A stretch of 64,000 nt of DNA from Verrucosispora sp. WMMD573. Lineage in GTDB: Bacteria > Actinomycetota > Actinomycetes > Mycobacteriales > Micromonosporaceae. A program made the translations under genes and the position numbers. How positions within the stretch are numbered: the stretch's first letter is position 1; each line of letters starts with the position of its first letter. The DNA lies in contig NZ_CP114901.1 of assembly GCF_027497175.1 (NCBI RefSeq), positions 3,410,001 to 3,474,000 of the forward strand. Reading direction: 5' to 3'. Shown one piece after another: positions 42,690 through 54,700 of this stretch. The notes beneath the pieces are model-generated. The model had not been told where the DNA came from. It did not search any database and saw nothing but the letters and a program-made list of their open reading frames with translations.

Positions 42690-44815
42690 CGGGCGTCGTC
42701 CTTCTGAGCGGGAGCGGTGGGTGCGGTGCCGCCCGACAGGTCGGTGGGCACGTCCTGGACGGTGAGGGTGACCGGCTCGGTGCCGCCCTGACCCGGCGTC
42801 CCGGCTTCTGTCGGCCCGCCCGCGGCCGGGCCGGTCGACGGCGACGCCGCAGCGACCGGCCGCAGGGTGAGCACGTGCGCGGGTTGCAGGTACGGGTCGA
42901 GCCGGACCGCGTTGCGCTGCCCCCAGTCGTAGCGGGCGCCGGTCAGCTCGTCATGCACGGTGAACCGGTCATGCCAGTCCAGGCCCAGCGCCGGCATGTC
43001 CAGGGTGGTGTTGCCCCACTGCACTGTGTGCGAGTCGAACGAGCAGATCACCAGCACCGTGTTGCCGGTCTCCGGATCGTGCTTGGACCAGCACAGCAGG
43101 GCCGGGTTGTCGATGTCGTGGAAGACCAGGTTGCGCAGCCGGCGCAGGGCCGGATTCTCCCGGCGTACCCGGTTGAGGGTGGCGATGAACGGCGCCAGCG
43201 AGCGGCCCCGCGCCTCGGCGCCGGCCCAGTCCCGGGGTCGTAGCTCGTACTTCTCGTTGTCGAGGTACTCCTCCGCGCCGGGGCGCGCCACGTGCTCGAA
43301 CAGTTCGTAGCCGGCGTACATGCCCCAGGAGGGGGAGAGCAGCGCGGCCAGCACCGCCCGGATCTTGAACATCGGCGGCCCGCCGTGCTGCAACGAGGCG
43401 TGCAGGATGTCCGGCGTATTGGGCCAGAAGTTCGGTCGCATGTAGTCGGCCGCCGCGACCAACTCCGTGCAGTACTCGCGCATCTCGGCGGCCGAGGTCC
43501 GCCAGGTGAAGTACGTGTACGACTGGGTGAAGCCGACCTTGGCCAGTCCGTGCATCATCGCCGGCCGGGTGAACGCCTCGGCGAGGAAGAGCACGTCCGG
43601 GTCGACCCGCTTGACCTCCCAGATCAGCCAGTGCCAGAAGTCGACAGGCTTGGTGTGCGGGTTGTCCACCCGGAAGATCTTCACGCCCTCGCCGACCCAG
43701 TGCCGTACCACCCGCAGCACCTCGGCGCGGATGCCGTCCGGGTCGTTGTCGAAGTTCAGCGGGTAGATGTCCTGGTACTTCTTCGGCGGGTTCTCCGCGT
43801 ACGCGATGCTGCCGTCGGCCCGGGTGGTGAACCACTCCGGGTGCTCGGTCACCCACGGGTGATCCGGGGCGCACTGCAACGCCAGGTCCATCGCCACCTC
43901 CAGGCCGTGTTCGGCGGCGGCGGCAACGAAGTCCCGGAAGTCCTCCGGCGTACCCAGATCGGGGTGGATGGCGTCGTGCCCGCCCTCGGCCGCGCCGATC
44001 GCCCACGGCGAACCCGGGTCGTCCGGGCCGGCGAGCAAACTGTTGTTCGGGCCCTTGCGGTTGACCCGGCCGATCGGGTGGATCGGCGGCAGGTACAGCA
44101 CGTCGAAGCCCATCGCCGCGACACCCGGCAGCCGCTCGGTGGCGGTGACGAAGGTGCCGGAGCGGGCCGGCGCGTCGACGGTCGCCGGGACCGCTCCCTC
44201 GGACCGGGGGAAGAACTCGTACCAGGCGGAGAAGAGGGCCCGCTCGCGGTCCACCCACAGGCGGTACTCCTCGCCGGTGGTGACCAGCTCCCGGACCGGG
44301 TGCGCCCAGAGCAGGTCGGCCAGCTCCAACGCCGGACTCACCCGCTGCGGCAGCGGCCGGGCGACATCGGCCAGGGCCTTCGCGGCCGTCTTGAGGCGGG
44401 GCCGATCGGGCTTCGGCACCAGTTTGGTGGCGGCGCTCAGCACGCGTACGCCCTCGGCCAGGTCGTTGGCCAGCTCGGCCGGCCCCTGGCCGGCGGCGAC
44501 CTTCTTGGTGACCGCGTTGTGCCAGGTCAGGTAGGGGTCACTGAACGCCTCCACGGTGAACATCCACTCGCCCACCGCGTCCGGCACGATGCTGGCGTGC
44601 CACCTGTCCTGGCCGGGCTCACCCGGACGCATCCGGGTGAACGGGCGGGCCACCCCGTCCGGGCCGAGCCACACCACGTTGCAGCCGAGCGCGTCGTGCC
44701 CCTCGCGGTAGGCGCGCGCCGACACCGGCACCACCTCGCCGACCACCGCACGGGCCAGGTAGCGACCGCAGGAGACGACGGGGGAGACGTCTTCGATCGG
44801 GAACCGTCCGCTCAC
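42677..44815 (-). CDS. glgE: Alpha-1,4-glucan:maltose-1-phosphate maltosyltransferase
   Basis: 712 residues. The GH13_3 enzyme adds maltosyl units from maltose-1-phosphate to glucan. It shows [23 protein letters not shown] (donor site), the nucleophile D384 in [10 protein letters not shown] and the acid/base E413 in LAEAFTRP. The last ~57 residues after VLTLRPV are Pro/Ala/Gly/Thr-rich, apparently disordered, and overlap the glgB start. GTG 44815 opens the frame, with AGTAGG upstream. The upstream gap contains strong hairpins and the divergent vapBC. Confidence 0.95.
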   Translation of the reverse strand: MSGRFPIEDVSPVVSCGRYLARAVVGEVVPVSARAYREGHDALGCNVVWLGPDGVARPFTRMRPGEPGQDRWHASIVPDAVGEWMFTVEAFSDPYLTWHNAVTKKVAAGQGPAELANDLAEGVRVLSAATKLVPKPDRPRLKTAAKALADVARPLPQRVSPALELADLLWAHPVRELVTTGEEYRLWVDRERALFSAWYEFFPRSEGAVPATVDAPARSGTFVTATERLPGVAAMGFDVLYLPPIHPIGRVNRKGPNNSLLAGPDDPGSPWAIGAAEGGHDAIHPDLGTPEDFRDFVAAAAEHGLEVAMDLALQCAPDHPWVTEHPEWFTTRADGSIAYAENPPKKYQDIYPLNFDNDPDGIRAEVLRVVRHWVGEGVKIFRVDNPHTKPVDFWHWLIWEVKRVDPDVLFLAEAFTRPAMMHGLAKVGFTQSYTYFTWRTSAAEMREYCTELVAAADYMRPNFWPNTPDILHASLQHGGPPMFKIRAVLAALLSPSWGMYAGYELFEHVARPGAEEYLDNEKYELRPRDWAGAEARGRSLAPFIATLNRVRRENPALRRLRNLVFHDIDNPALLCWSKHDPETGNTVLVICSFDSHTVQWGNTTLDMPALGLDWHDRFTVHDELTGARYDWGQRNAVRLDPYLQPAHVLTLRPVAAASPSTGPAAGGPTEAGTPGQGGTEPVTLTVQDVPTDLSGGTAPTAPAQKDDARWTS

Positions 44816-44884
44816 CGCCCCAACCTACTGCCCGAGATCCTCTCGCGCTCGGCTGACCGCAGTTGCTCCGTCGTTGATCCACTG

Positions 44885-44943
44885 ATCCCCGCACTTTCGG
44901 GGATGGTGCTGCCTCCGCGCCGATCGACGCAGCACCATCCCCG
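44885..44943. repeat. Overlapping, mutually exclusive inverted repeats
   Basis: CGGGGATGGTGCTGC (44898-44912) is perfectly inverse to GCAGCACCATCCCCG (44929-44943): a 15-bp stem with a 16-nt loop. The 5' part CGGGGAT also pairs perfectly with ATCCCCG (44885-44891), forming a 7-bp stem with a 6-nt loop. The two hairpins share one arm, so they cannot coexist. They lie in the glgE leader, between divergent glgE and vapB. Confidence 0.8.
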
Positions 44944-45019
44944 TAGTTGCTCGTCGCCACGGCACCCTGGGTCGGTCGTCTTGCGTCCGAAGTTCTGAGG
45001 GCGTATCCGGCTGCTGACA

Positions 45020-45044
45020 CGTATCGTTCGTATTACGTGATACG
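45020..45044. promoter_or_regulatory. Nested palindromic operator at the vapBC promoter
   Basis: CGTATC (45020-45025) is inverse to GATACG (45039-45044), and CGTA-T-TACG (45029-45037) is nested inside. The site lies 10-35 bp before the vapB ATG, over the presumed promoter and just ahead of the GCGGAGG ribosome binding site. VapBC complexes usually repress their own promoter through such palindromes. Confidence 0.6.
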
Positions 45045-45054
45045 CGGAGGCGCC

Positions 45055-45294
45055 ATGAGGCTCAACAGCAAGGGGCAGGTCACCATCCCGGCTGCGCTGC
45101 GCGCCCGGTACGGCCTGCACGAGGGCGACGAGGTCGACGTGATCGAGGACGGCGGTGCGCTCCGGATCGTCCGGGTGAGCGGCGCGGAGAGTCGAGGGCA
45201 GCGCCTGGTGCGACACATGCGCGGGCGCGGTGGCACGAAGCAGACCGCCGGCATGTCCACCGACGACCTCATGGAGTTGCTGCGTGGGGACTGA
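45055..45294 (+). CDS. vapB: AbrB/MazE-like antitoxin (VapB)
   Basis: 79 residues. An N-terminal AbrB swapped-hairpin domain: MRLNSKGQVTIPAALRARYG, then LHEGDEVDVIEDGGALRIVR. The C-terminal half (SRGQRLVRHMRGRGGTKQTA, GMSTDDLMELLRGD) would wrap the toxin. ATG 45055 has GGAGG 4-5 nt upstream; longer frames upstream run through the operator. It binds DNA and neutralises the co-encoded PIN toxin, whose gene overlaps by 11 nt. Confidence 0.9.
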   Translation: MRLNSKGQVTIPAALRARYGLHEGDEVDVIEDGGALRIVRVSGAESRGQRLVRHMRGRGGTKQTAGMSTDDLMELLRGD

Positions 45295-45739
45295 TCGACT
45301 CCGCGCCGTCGCCCACCGGCCCGTTGACTCGGCCACGACCCTTGTCGACACGAACGTGCTGCTCGACATCCTCACCGACGACGCCCGGTGGTCGAACTGG
45401 TCCAGCGAGTCACTGGCCGAGGCACGGGATAACGGGGCCCTGGTGATCAACCCCATTGTGTACGCCGAGGTGTCGGTCCGTTTCGAGCGCATCGAGGACC
45501 TCGACGAGGCGCTGCCGGCCGGTGACTTCCTTCGGGAGGAACTCCCGTATGCGGCCGGTTTCCTCGCGGGTAAGGCGTACGCGAGTTACCGCGCGCAGGG
45601 CGGCACCAAGAGGTCGCCGATAGCCGACTTCTACATCGGGGCCCACGCGGCCGTGTGCGGATACCGTCTGCTCACCCGCGACGGGGCCCGGTACCGGACG
45701 TACTTCCCGAAGCTAAAGTTGATCAGCCCGGCCGGTTGA
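45284..45739 (+). CDS. vapC: PIN-domain ribonuclease toxin (VapC)
   Basis: 151 residues. The PIN acidic residues are present: D22 in TLVDTNVLLDIL, E62 in IVYAEVSVRFE, D115 in SPIADFYIGAHA and D133 in LLTRDGARYRTYFP. VapC toxins cut specific tRNAs or rRNA when the antitoxin is lost. GTG 45284 lies inside the vapB 3' end with GGAG 7 nt upstream, so the two are coupled. The catalytic set looks intact. It converges on glgM with a 5-bp gap. Confidence 0.9.
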   Translation: MGTDRLRAVAHRPVDSATTLVDTNVLLDILTDDARWSNWSSESLAEARDNGALVINPIVYAEVSVRFERIEDLDEALPAGDFLREELPYAAGFLAGKAYASYRAQGGTKRSPIADFYIGAHAAVCGYRLLTRDGARYRTYFPKLKLISPAG

Positions 45740-45744
45740 TCGCG

Positions 45745-46944
45745 CTACTTCAGCAGGGAGCGGTAGAGGTCTAGGGTGCGGGCGGCTACGGCGTCCCAGG
45801 AGAAGTGTTCGACAGCGCGGTGCCGGCCGGCCCGGCCGAGCGCGGCGGCGCGTTCGGGTGCGGCCAGCAGCTCGTTGAGGCGGGCCGCCAGGTCGGCCTC
45901 GAAGCGCGCCGGGTCGACGGGCGTGCCGTCGAGGCCGGCCTGGTCGAGCGGGACCAGTAGGCCGGTCTCGCCGTCGGCGACCACCTCGGGGATGCCGCCG
46001 GTGGCGGTGGCCACCACCGCCGTCTCGCAGGCCATCGCCTCCAGGTTGACGATGCCCATCGGCTCGTACACCGACGGGCAGACGAAGATGGTTGCGTGGG
46101 TGAGCACCTGGATCACCTCGGACTTGGGCAGCATCTCCGCCACCCAGATCACCCCCGTCCGGCTCGCCCGCAGCTCGGCGACCAGGCCCGCCACCTCGGC
46201 GGCGATCTCCGGGGTGTCCGGCGCGCCGGCCAGCAGCACCAGCTGGGTGTCCGCCGGCAGCTCGTGGGCGGCCCGCAGCAGGTGCGGCAGGCCCTTCTGC
46301 CGGGTGATCCGCCCGACGTAGACCACGCTGGGCAGGGCCGGGTCGATGCCGAGTCGCGCCAGCACATCCGTGCCCGGATCCGGGGCGTACTGCGCGGTGT
46401 CGATGCCGTTGTAGATCACGTGCACCCGGTCCGGATCCACCGACGGGTACGCGGCCAACACGTCCCGACGCATCCCCGCGCTGACCGCCACGATCGCGTC
46501 GGCCGACTCGTACGCCGTGCGCTCGCACCACGAGGAGAGCGCGTAGCCGCCGCCGAGCTGCTCGGCCTTCCACGGCCGCAGCGGCTCCAGGCTGTGCGCG
46601 GTCGCCACGTGCGGGACCCCGTAGAGCAGCTTCGCGGTGTGCCCGGCCAGGTTCGCGTACCAGGTGTGGCTGTGCACCACGTCGGCGCCGGCACACCCGG
46701 CGGCCATCTCCAGGTCCACTCCCATGGTCCGCAGCGCGGCGTTCGCGCCGGTCAGGGCCGCCGGTTCGGCGTACGCCCGAACCCCCGGCTCGGTACGCGA
46801 CGCGCCGAAGCAGTGCACCCGCACGTCGGTGATCCGGCGCAGCTCCCGGGCCAGGTACTCGACGTGCACCCCGGCGCCGCCGTACACCTCCGGCGGGTAC
46901 TCCCGGGTCAGCAGGTCCACGCGCAGCCGTGCGGAGTCGGTCAT
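45745..46944 (-). CDS. glgM: Actinobacterial GT4 glycogen synthase / maltose-1-phosphate synthase (GlgM)
   Basis: 399 residues. GT-B: RVDLLTREYPPEVYGGAGVHVEYLAREL, DVVHSHTWYANLAGHTAKLL, VYVGRITRQKGLPHLL and the donor loop FVCPSVYEPMGIVNLEAMAC. This is the Rv1212c-type enzyme once called GlgA; in mycobacteria it makes maltose-1-phosphate from ADP-glucose and glucose-1-phosphate, feeding GlgE. ATG 46944 has AGGG 8 nt upstream; GTG 46953 is the alternative. It is divergent from glgC across under 100 bp, sharing a control region. Confidence 0.92.
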   Translation of the reverse strand: MTDSARLRVDLLTREYPPEVYGGAGVHVEYLARELRRITDVRVHCFGASRTEPGVRAYAEPAALTGANAALRTMGVDLEMAAGCAGADVVHSHTWYANLAGHTAKLLYGVPHVATAHSLEPLRPWKAEQLGGGYALSSWCERTAYESADAIVAVSAGMRRDVLAAYPSVDPDRVHVIYNGIDTAQYAPDPGTDVLARLGIDPALPSVVYVGRITRQKGLPHLLRAAHELPADTQLVLLAGAPDTPEIAAEVAGLVAELRASRTGVIWVAEMLPKSEVIQVLTHATIFVCPSVYEPMGIVNLEAMACETAVVATATGGIPEVVADGETGLLVPLDQAGLDGTPVDPARFEADLAARLNELLAAPERAAALGRAGRHRAVEHFSWDAVAARTLDLYRSLLK

Positions 46945-47039
46945 GCCCGGCACCCTAGTGCAGAATGCGGTGCCGCACCCGGCCGCGGAACTGTCCCGTA
47001 CGAGTGGTGAACCGGCAGCGGTATGGATAGCGTCTGTTC

Positions 47040-48268
47040 ATGGCTGCCAAGGTGCTCGCGATCGTCCTGGCCGGCGGAGAGGGCAAGCGCCTGATGCCGC
47101 TGACCACGGACCGGGCCAAGCCGGCCGTCCCGTTCGGCGGGATGTACCGCATGGTCGACTTCGTCCTCTCCAACCTGGCCAACGCCGGCTATCTGAAGAT
47201 CGTCGTGTTGACCCAGTACAAGTCCCACTCCCTCGACCGACACATCACCAAGACCTGGCGGATGTCGACGCTGCTCGGCAACTACGTCACGCCGGTGCCC
47301 GCGCAGCAGCGTCGTGGCCCCTGGTGGTTCGCCGGCTCGGCCGACGCGATCTACCAGAGCTTCAACCTGATCTACGACGAGCAGCCCGACTACGTGATCG
47401 TCTTCGGCGCCGACCACATCTACCGGATGGACCCCCGGCAGATGGTGGAGGACCACATCGCCTCCGGCGCCGGGGTGACCGTCGCCGGCATCCGGCAGCC
47501 GCTGTCGACGGCCGACCAGTTCGGTGTCATCGAGGTCGGCGAGGACGGCCGACGGATCCGGGCCTTCCGGGAGAAGCCCACCGACGCCGTCGGCCTGCCC
47601 GACTCGCCCGACGAGATCTACGCCTCGATGGGCAACTACGTTTTCACCACCCGGGCGCTCATCGACGCGGTCGAACGCGACGCCGACGACAAGACCAGCA
47701 AGCACGACATGGGCGGCAGCATCATCCCGATGCTTGTCGAGCGCGGCGAGGCAAACGTCTACGACTTCCGCGACAACGAGGTGCCCGGCAGCACCGACCG
47801 GGACCGCGGCTACTGGCGCGACGTCGGGACGCTCGACTCGTTCTACGACGCCCACATGGACCTGATCAACGTCCACCCGGTGTTCAACCTCTACAACTTC
47901 GACTGGCCGATCTACACCGAGCAGCCGCCGTTCCCGCCGGCCAAGTTCGTGCACCAGTGGGGTGAGCGGGTCGGTCGGGCGGTCGCCTCGATGGTCTCGC
48001 CCGGGGCGGTGATCTCCGGTTCCCTGGTGGAGAACTCGATCGTCTCGCCCAAGGTCAAGGTGCACTCGTGGGCCCACGTGGACGGCTGCGTACTCATGGA
48101 AGGTGTCGAGATCGGCCGGCACGCGGTGGTCCGCCGGGCCATCCTCGACAAGAACGTCTACGTTCCCGAGGGTGCCGAGATCGGCGTGGACCTGGAACGG
48201 GACCGGCAGCGCTACACGGTCTCCGACAACGGCATCGTGGTCATCGGCAAAGGACAGAAGGTAGAACC

Positions 48269-48272
<4 letters not shown>
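47040..48272 (+). CDS. glgC: Glucose-1-phosphate adenylyltransferase
   Basis: 410 residues. The nucleotidyltransferase domain has [48 protein letters not shown] and [11 protein letters not shown]; the C-terminal left-handed beta-helix has [17 protein letters not shown] and [19 protein letters not shown]. It makes ADP-glucose, the donor for GlgM. The stop overlaps pgm (GTGA), so ADP-glucose and glucose-1-phosphate supply are coupled. Confidence 0.96.
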
Positions 48273-49915
<1,643 letters not shown>

Positions 49916-49939
49916 GGTCGTCGTGGAAGCGCGGGCCAG

Positions 49940-49963
49940 CGACCGGCCCTCGCCGCCCGGTCG
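49940..49963 (+). terminator. Hairpin after pgm
   Basis: CGACCGG (49940-49946) and CCGGTCG (49957-49963) form a 7-bp stem with a 10-nt loop, 24 bp past the pgm stop. No U-run. It may work together with the stronger hairpin at 50005. Confidence 0.45.
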
Positions 49964-50004
49964 GCTACCACTCCGCCGGGTCGGGGCGGCGTCCAAGCCG
50001 CGGT

Positions 50005-50039
50005 GCCGGGTGTGGTGACCGTGGGTGACCACACCCGGC
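50005..50039. terminator. Bidirectional terminator between convergent genes
   Basis: GCCGGGTGTGGT (50005-50016) and ACCACACCCGGC (50028-50039) form a perfect 12-bp stem with an 11-nt loop. It lies between the pgm operon end and the end of the secreted-protein gene (8 bp away), so it can serve both strands. Confidence 0.7.
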
Positions 50040-50047
50040 TAGCCCTG

Positions 50048-50548
50048 TCACAGGCTGTTGGGGCCGATCGACGTGGGGCGGAAGGTGTGCTCCCGACCGC
50101 AGTAGTCCGGCACGGTGCTGGGCCTGTCGAGCGATGTCCGGCAGACCTGGATCACCACGCGTTCGATGCCCACCGCCGAGACGTCGGAGCCGAGAACGAA
50201 GTCGAACCGCAGAGCTCCGTTGTCCACCCGCTGCGCTGCCCGGTCGATCGGACGTTCGCCCGCGTACGCGACGTAGCTGGCGATTGTGTATCGACGGTCG
50301 TCGCGGCAGGCGATCGGCTCGTTGGCGCTGGGCCGGTCCACGACGACGCCGGTCAGCCGCACGGCCTTGGTGGGCGCGGTGGAACGCCACTCCAGGACGC
50401 CTTCGGTGTAGCCGTAGGTGCAGTTGTCTCCGGAGGGGACGGAGAAGCGCTGGGAGATCGGGCTGGCGGCTGCGCTGCCGGCCATGACGGTGGTGGCGAG
50501 AAGCGCGGCGGCGAGGACGGTCGCCGCCCGCAGGAGTGCGCGGGTCAT
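50048..50548 (-). CDS. Small secreted protein of unknown function
   Basis: 166 residues. A clear signal peptide (MTRALLRAATVLAAALLATT, cleavage probably after AGSAAA) leaves a mature protein of about 137 residues with four cysteines (in DNCTYGY, IACRDDR, QVCRTS and DYCGRE), probably two disulfides. ACRDDRRYTIASYVAYAGER and VIQVCRTSLDRP look structured. No family recognised. It appears monocistronic, with a promoter in the 150-bp gap to its right. Confidence 0.75.
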   Translation of the reverse strand: MTRALLRAATVLAAALLATTVMAGSAAASPISQRFSVPSGDNCTYGYTEGVLEWRSTAPTKAVRLTGVVVDRPSANEPIACRDDRRYTIASYVAYAGERPIDRAAQRVDNGALRFDFVLGSDVSAVGIERVVIQVCRTSLDRPSTVPDYCGREHTFRPTSIGPNSL

Positions 50549-50700
50549 GTGCCTCCTTCCAGACTGATCCGGCGCGGTGGTGGGGTCGGGCGGGGGAGGG
50601 TCGCGACAAGGGGCCCGATCGGGACGGCCACCGACACCGGTTGCGGACGTAGTTAAGGCTATCGATTTATGCGGGGAAAGTCAGCCGCCGTGACGCCGGA

Positions 50701-51630
50701 TCAGCGCGGAGGGGGCATCTCGCGGCGGCCGAGCTGACGGCGCAGGTTCTCGGGGAGCAGTTCGCGGAGCTGCTCCGGCAGCAGCGGCAGGTCGAGCAGG
50801 CTCAGCTTGAGCTGGCTGCGTTCCTGGTAGCGGCGCGGGTCGAGGCGGACCACCAGGCCCGCGTCGGTGCGGTAGCCGATGTCCACCGCGCCGGAGGTCG
50901 ACCCGTCCCGGATGACCTGCCCGTCCACCTCGATCGCGACCGGCGCTGACCCGGGACGCAGTTCCAGCCGGACCCGTTCGTCGGAGGAGAGCACCACCGA
51001 TCGCGAGATGCCGGACATCGGCGCGCTGGGGGTGATCACCACGGCGCGCGTCGCGGGGGAGATCAGCGGCCCGCCGGCGGCGTAACTGTAGGCGGTCGAC
51101 CCACTGGGGGTGCTCACCACCAACGCGTCACAGCGGTAGTAGCCGTACTGCTGCCCGTTCACCGCCAGGGTCGCGCTGACGAAACCCTGCCCGGGTCGGC
51201 GGATCAGCGCGATGTCGTTGAACGCCACCACGTCGTCGCCGCACACGTCGCAGGCCAGACAGCTGTGCGACTCGACGGTGTACTCGCCGGCCAGCAGCCG
51301 ATCCAGCGCCGCCGGCAGCTCCGGCGGCTCCACCTCCACCAGAAACCCCAGCTTGCCCAGGTGTACGCCGAGCACCGGCTTCGGATCCGGCACGGCCGCC
51401 CGCAGCGCACCGAGCATGGTGCCGTCCCCGCCGATGCTGACCAGCATGTCCGCCCCGGCCGCGAGCTGGTCCTCCGGTACCGGGCGGACGGACTCGGGCA
51501 CCCGCTGCCGGTCCTGCTCGCGTACCGTCAGGGCCACCTCGTGCCGCGCGGCCCAGGCGGCGATGGTGTCCACCACCGGGGACACGTCCCGGGTGGGGTG
51601 CAGTACCAGCCCGAGCCGGATGCGGTCCAT
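50701..51630 (-). CDS. NAD kinase (PpnK) with unusual cysteine cluster
   Basis: 309 residues. ATP-NAD kinase: the diacylglycerol-kinase-like loop LVSIGGDGTMLGALR (GGDG 67-70), the ND motif in VAFNDIALI (138-139) and the NAD-binding VVSTPSGSTAYSYAAGGP. It phosphorylates NAD to NADP. Odd features: C124-x2-C127-x2-C130 (SCLACDVCGDD) just before the ND motif, and C167 in YRCDALVVST where a glycine-Asp pair is usual. It may be a second, specialised NAD kinase of this organism. A Pro-rich C-terminal tail is short. Confidence 0.9.
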   Translation of the reverse strand: MDRIRLGLVLHPTRDVSPVVDTIAAWAARHEVALTVREQDRQRVPESVRPVPEDQLAAGADMLVSIGGDGTMLGALRAAVPDPKPVLGVHLGKLGFLVEVEPPELPAALDRLLAGEYTVESHSCLACDVCGDDVVAFNDIALIRRPGQGFVSATLAVNGQQYGYYRCDALVVSTPSGSTAYSYAAGGPLISPATRAVVITPSAPMSGISRSVVLSSDERVRLELRPGSAPVAIEVDGQVIRDGSTSGAVDIGYRTDAGLVVRLDPRRYQERSQLKLSLLDLPLLPEQLRELLPENLRRQLGRREMPPPR

Positions 51631-51724
51631 ACCGACAGCTCATCACAGTCCGGACGCCCCACATGCCGGTACGCGGCAAGGCGCGCCGGCGGTGTCCCGA
51701 CCGCCGGCGCGCCCTGGACCGCCG

Positions 51725-54700
51725 CTACCGGCGCGGTCGGCCCGTCAGCTGGGTCAGCGAGCGGGCGACCAACTCGTCACGGGCCGCCGGTGCCAATCCC
51801 TCCAGCCCGAAGCCCAGGTAGACGGTGTCCTTGGTGACCACCGCCGCGCCCTCCTCGAACGCCTGCTGGCTGCGCGACCAGTCGTTGGCAGCCGCCGGGG
51901 CGGACCCCTCCGGCGGACCGGCCACCGTCCAGCCACCGAGGTCCGTCTCGAACGACGTCTCGGCGACGGTGGCCCCATCCACCACGACCCGGGTGTCGTC
52001 GACGAACAGGCCGAGACCCTGGGTGGCCCAGTCGCTGGCGTAGCTGATGGAGACCTCCACCTGCCCGCCCGCGTACCCGGACAGGTCGGCCACGAACTCC
52101 TTCCAGCCGTTGGAGGTGCCGGTCGCTGCGTGCCACTGGCCGGTGCTGCCGGTCGGCGAACAGTCCGCGGCCTGGTAATGGGCGAGGAACGGGTGCAGTT
52201 GAGCCACCCAGCCGGAGGCGCAGCTGTCCCCGGTCTCCTGGGTGGTCAGGCCACCGGCGTCCGGCAGGGTGGTCCAGTTGTCGGTGCCGACCGCACGCGC
52301 CTCGACGAACATGAAGTCCCAGTTGGTCTCGATGTCGAACGAGGTATGGAAGCTCAGTTCGGCGCTGCTCGCCCCGGTCAGGTCCACCGTCCGGGTGAGC
52401 CGCTTGTACGACTCGTCGGACTGCCCGCTGAACAGGTACCACTCACCCGTACGCGGGTCGAACGGCGCCCCGCCCGGACGCCCCCAACCCACCGGTGCGG
52501 AGCTGGTGAACTGCGGGAACTGGGCCGGCGGCAGGAAGCTCGACGTGGTCAGGAACGACGCGGTGTGGTCCTGGTTGCCCGCCGAGCCGTCGGCGTTGAG
52601 CGCCCCGGCGAATCCGGCGAACGCTCCATCGTCGCCCCGGACCGGGTACGGCTGCCCGTCGGGCGAGGTGCCGCCGTCGCTGACGTAGTTGTAGGCCCCC
52701 AGCCAGTACTGCTGGAAGTCGTTAAGCAGCGGCAGGCAGTTCGGATCGTTCGCGTTCGTGCACTCCGGCGGGGCGTCCGGCAGGTAGCCGTACGAACCGT
52801 TGGCCGCCTGGGCGTACAGCGCGTACTTGCCACTGACCAGCAGCTTGCCGCCCTCGTTGAGGTAGTCCCGGACGGACAGCTCGATGTCCACCGCCGCCTT
52901 CGCCACCGTGCCCGGCACCTGACCCGGCTCCCGCAGGATGATGTCGTCGCCGGTTTCCCAGACCACCGCGTCGTAGTGCGACAGCACCCCCAGATGGTGC
53001 GGAGCGGCACGCCCCATCGCGTCGAAGTCGTACACGTCGCTGCTGCGCCCGGCCGCCTTCAGCGAGGCGGCGATCTCGTCGGCGTACTTCGCGGTGGTGG
53101 TGTCCTGGGCAGGGCTCACGCCGGTGACGTCCTCCACGGCCAGCACCAGCACGTCCCCACCGATGTCGTCGTGCACCCGGTAGGTGAAGCGTTCGCTGCT
53201 GATCTTGCCCCGACCCGGTCTGGTCGCGGTGAACCAGACCCGCACGTGGTCGCCGGGTCGGGCCCCGGTGACCTTGCCGCGCAGTTCGGCGTAGTAGTCG
53301 TTGTGGGTGTCGCCGTAGCGTTCACCGCCCCGCCACTCGCGGACCCGGGTGGACTTCGCCCGGCCCCCGTTGATCGACCAGTTCAGCTTGACGTTCTTCA
53401 GCGACCGCCGGGTGATCGCGGCGACCTGCTGGGTCCGGCCGTACGACACGTCGAAGGCGTCCACCACGAAGTCCGGGGTGCTGCGGCCGACCACCGAGAC
53501 CGGATCGTCCGGATGGTGCGCCGACTTCGCCACCGACAGCGCGAACGGAAGGTTCTTGGCCACCTCGGCGGCGATCAGCTCCTCGTCGTCCGGGAAGGTG
53601 AAGACACTTACGCAATCCTCCGGCAGCCACTGGTCGTCCGGATCCGACTCGGCTGCCGCCTGGCAGGTGGACATCTCCGGGGTGAAGCCCAGCGTGCCGT
53701 AGCGCACCGTGGCGTGGCTGTCCGTGTCGCCGTTTGTGGTGTACAGCTCGGCGGAGATGTCCGGGTCGTAGCCGGGCACCGCGGGGTGGGCGTCGTCCCC
53801 GGCCATCGCCTCGTAGATCACGTCGTCCGGGGTTGGTGTGGCCACCTGCCAGCCGACGCCGTAGAGCAGCAACTGCGCGGCGGAGTGGTAGTTGACGAAG
53901 AACTCGAACTTGAGCCGCTTGAACAACGCGTCCAGCGCCTTCGTCTCCGGCTCCGAGTTGGGGCTCGGGCCCCGGTAGGTGTCGCTGGCCGGATCCGGCG
54001 AGGACCCCTCGTTGTCGTAGCCCCACTTGTAGCTGAAGTTACGGTTCAGGTCGACGCCGTCGGCCCCGGTGATCTGGCCGTCACCGTTGTTGTCACGCAG
54101 GTTCTTGCGCCACAGCCGGTTACCGGGCGTGAAGGTGTGGTCGTAGCCGTCCGGGTTGAGCACCGGGATGAACCACAGCTCGGTGGTGTCCACCAGCCGG
54201 GTGATCTCTCGATCGGAGCCGTAGCTGGTCAGCACGTGGTGCATCAACCGGCGGGTCATCTCCGGCGTGATCCACTCCCGGGCGTGCTGGGCGCCGCCGT
54301 AGAGCACCGCCGGCCGCTTGCCGTCCTTGATCTTCTTCGCGTTCCTGGTCACCTTGATCGCGAGGATCGGTTTACCCTGGGCCGAACGGCCGATGCTCTG
54401 CACCTTCGTCAGCGTCGGGTAACGGGCCGCAGTCGCGGTGATCTCGTCACGGATACCGCCGGGCTCGCTGTACGACCGGAAGGCCCGCCAACCCGCCACG
54501 GTCTGCTCCCGCAGCACCTGCGAGGCGTCCTTGCCGCGTACCTTCTTGACCTCGAGATCGACGCCCTTGCGGGCCAGCCGATCGGCCTGGCCCCGGCTGA
54601 GTACCGTCTCGATCTCCGTCTTGCCGGACCGATCGGGCGTCGAGCCGTGCCCGACGTCGACACCTGCCTCCCGCAACTGGTGCAGCTGCGCGGGATCGAC

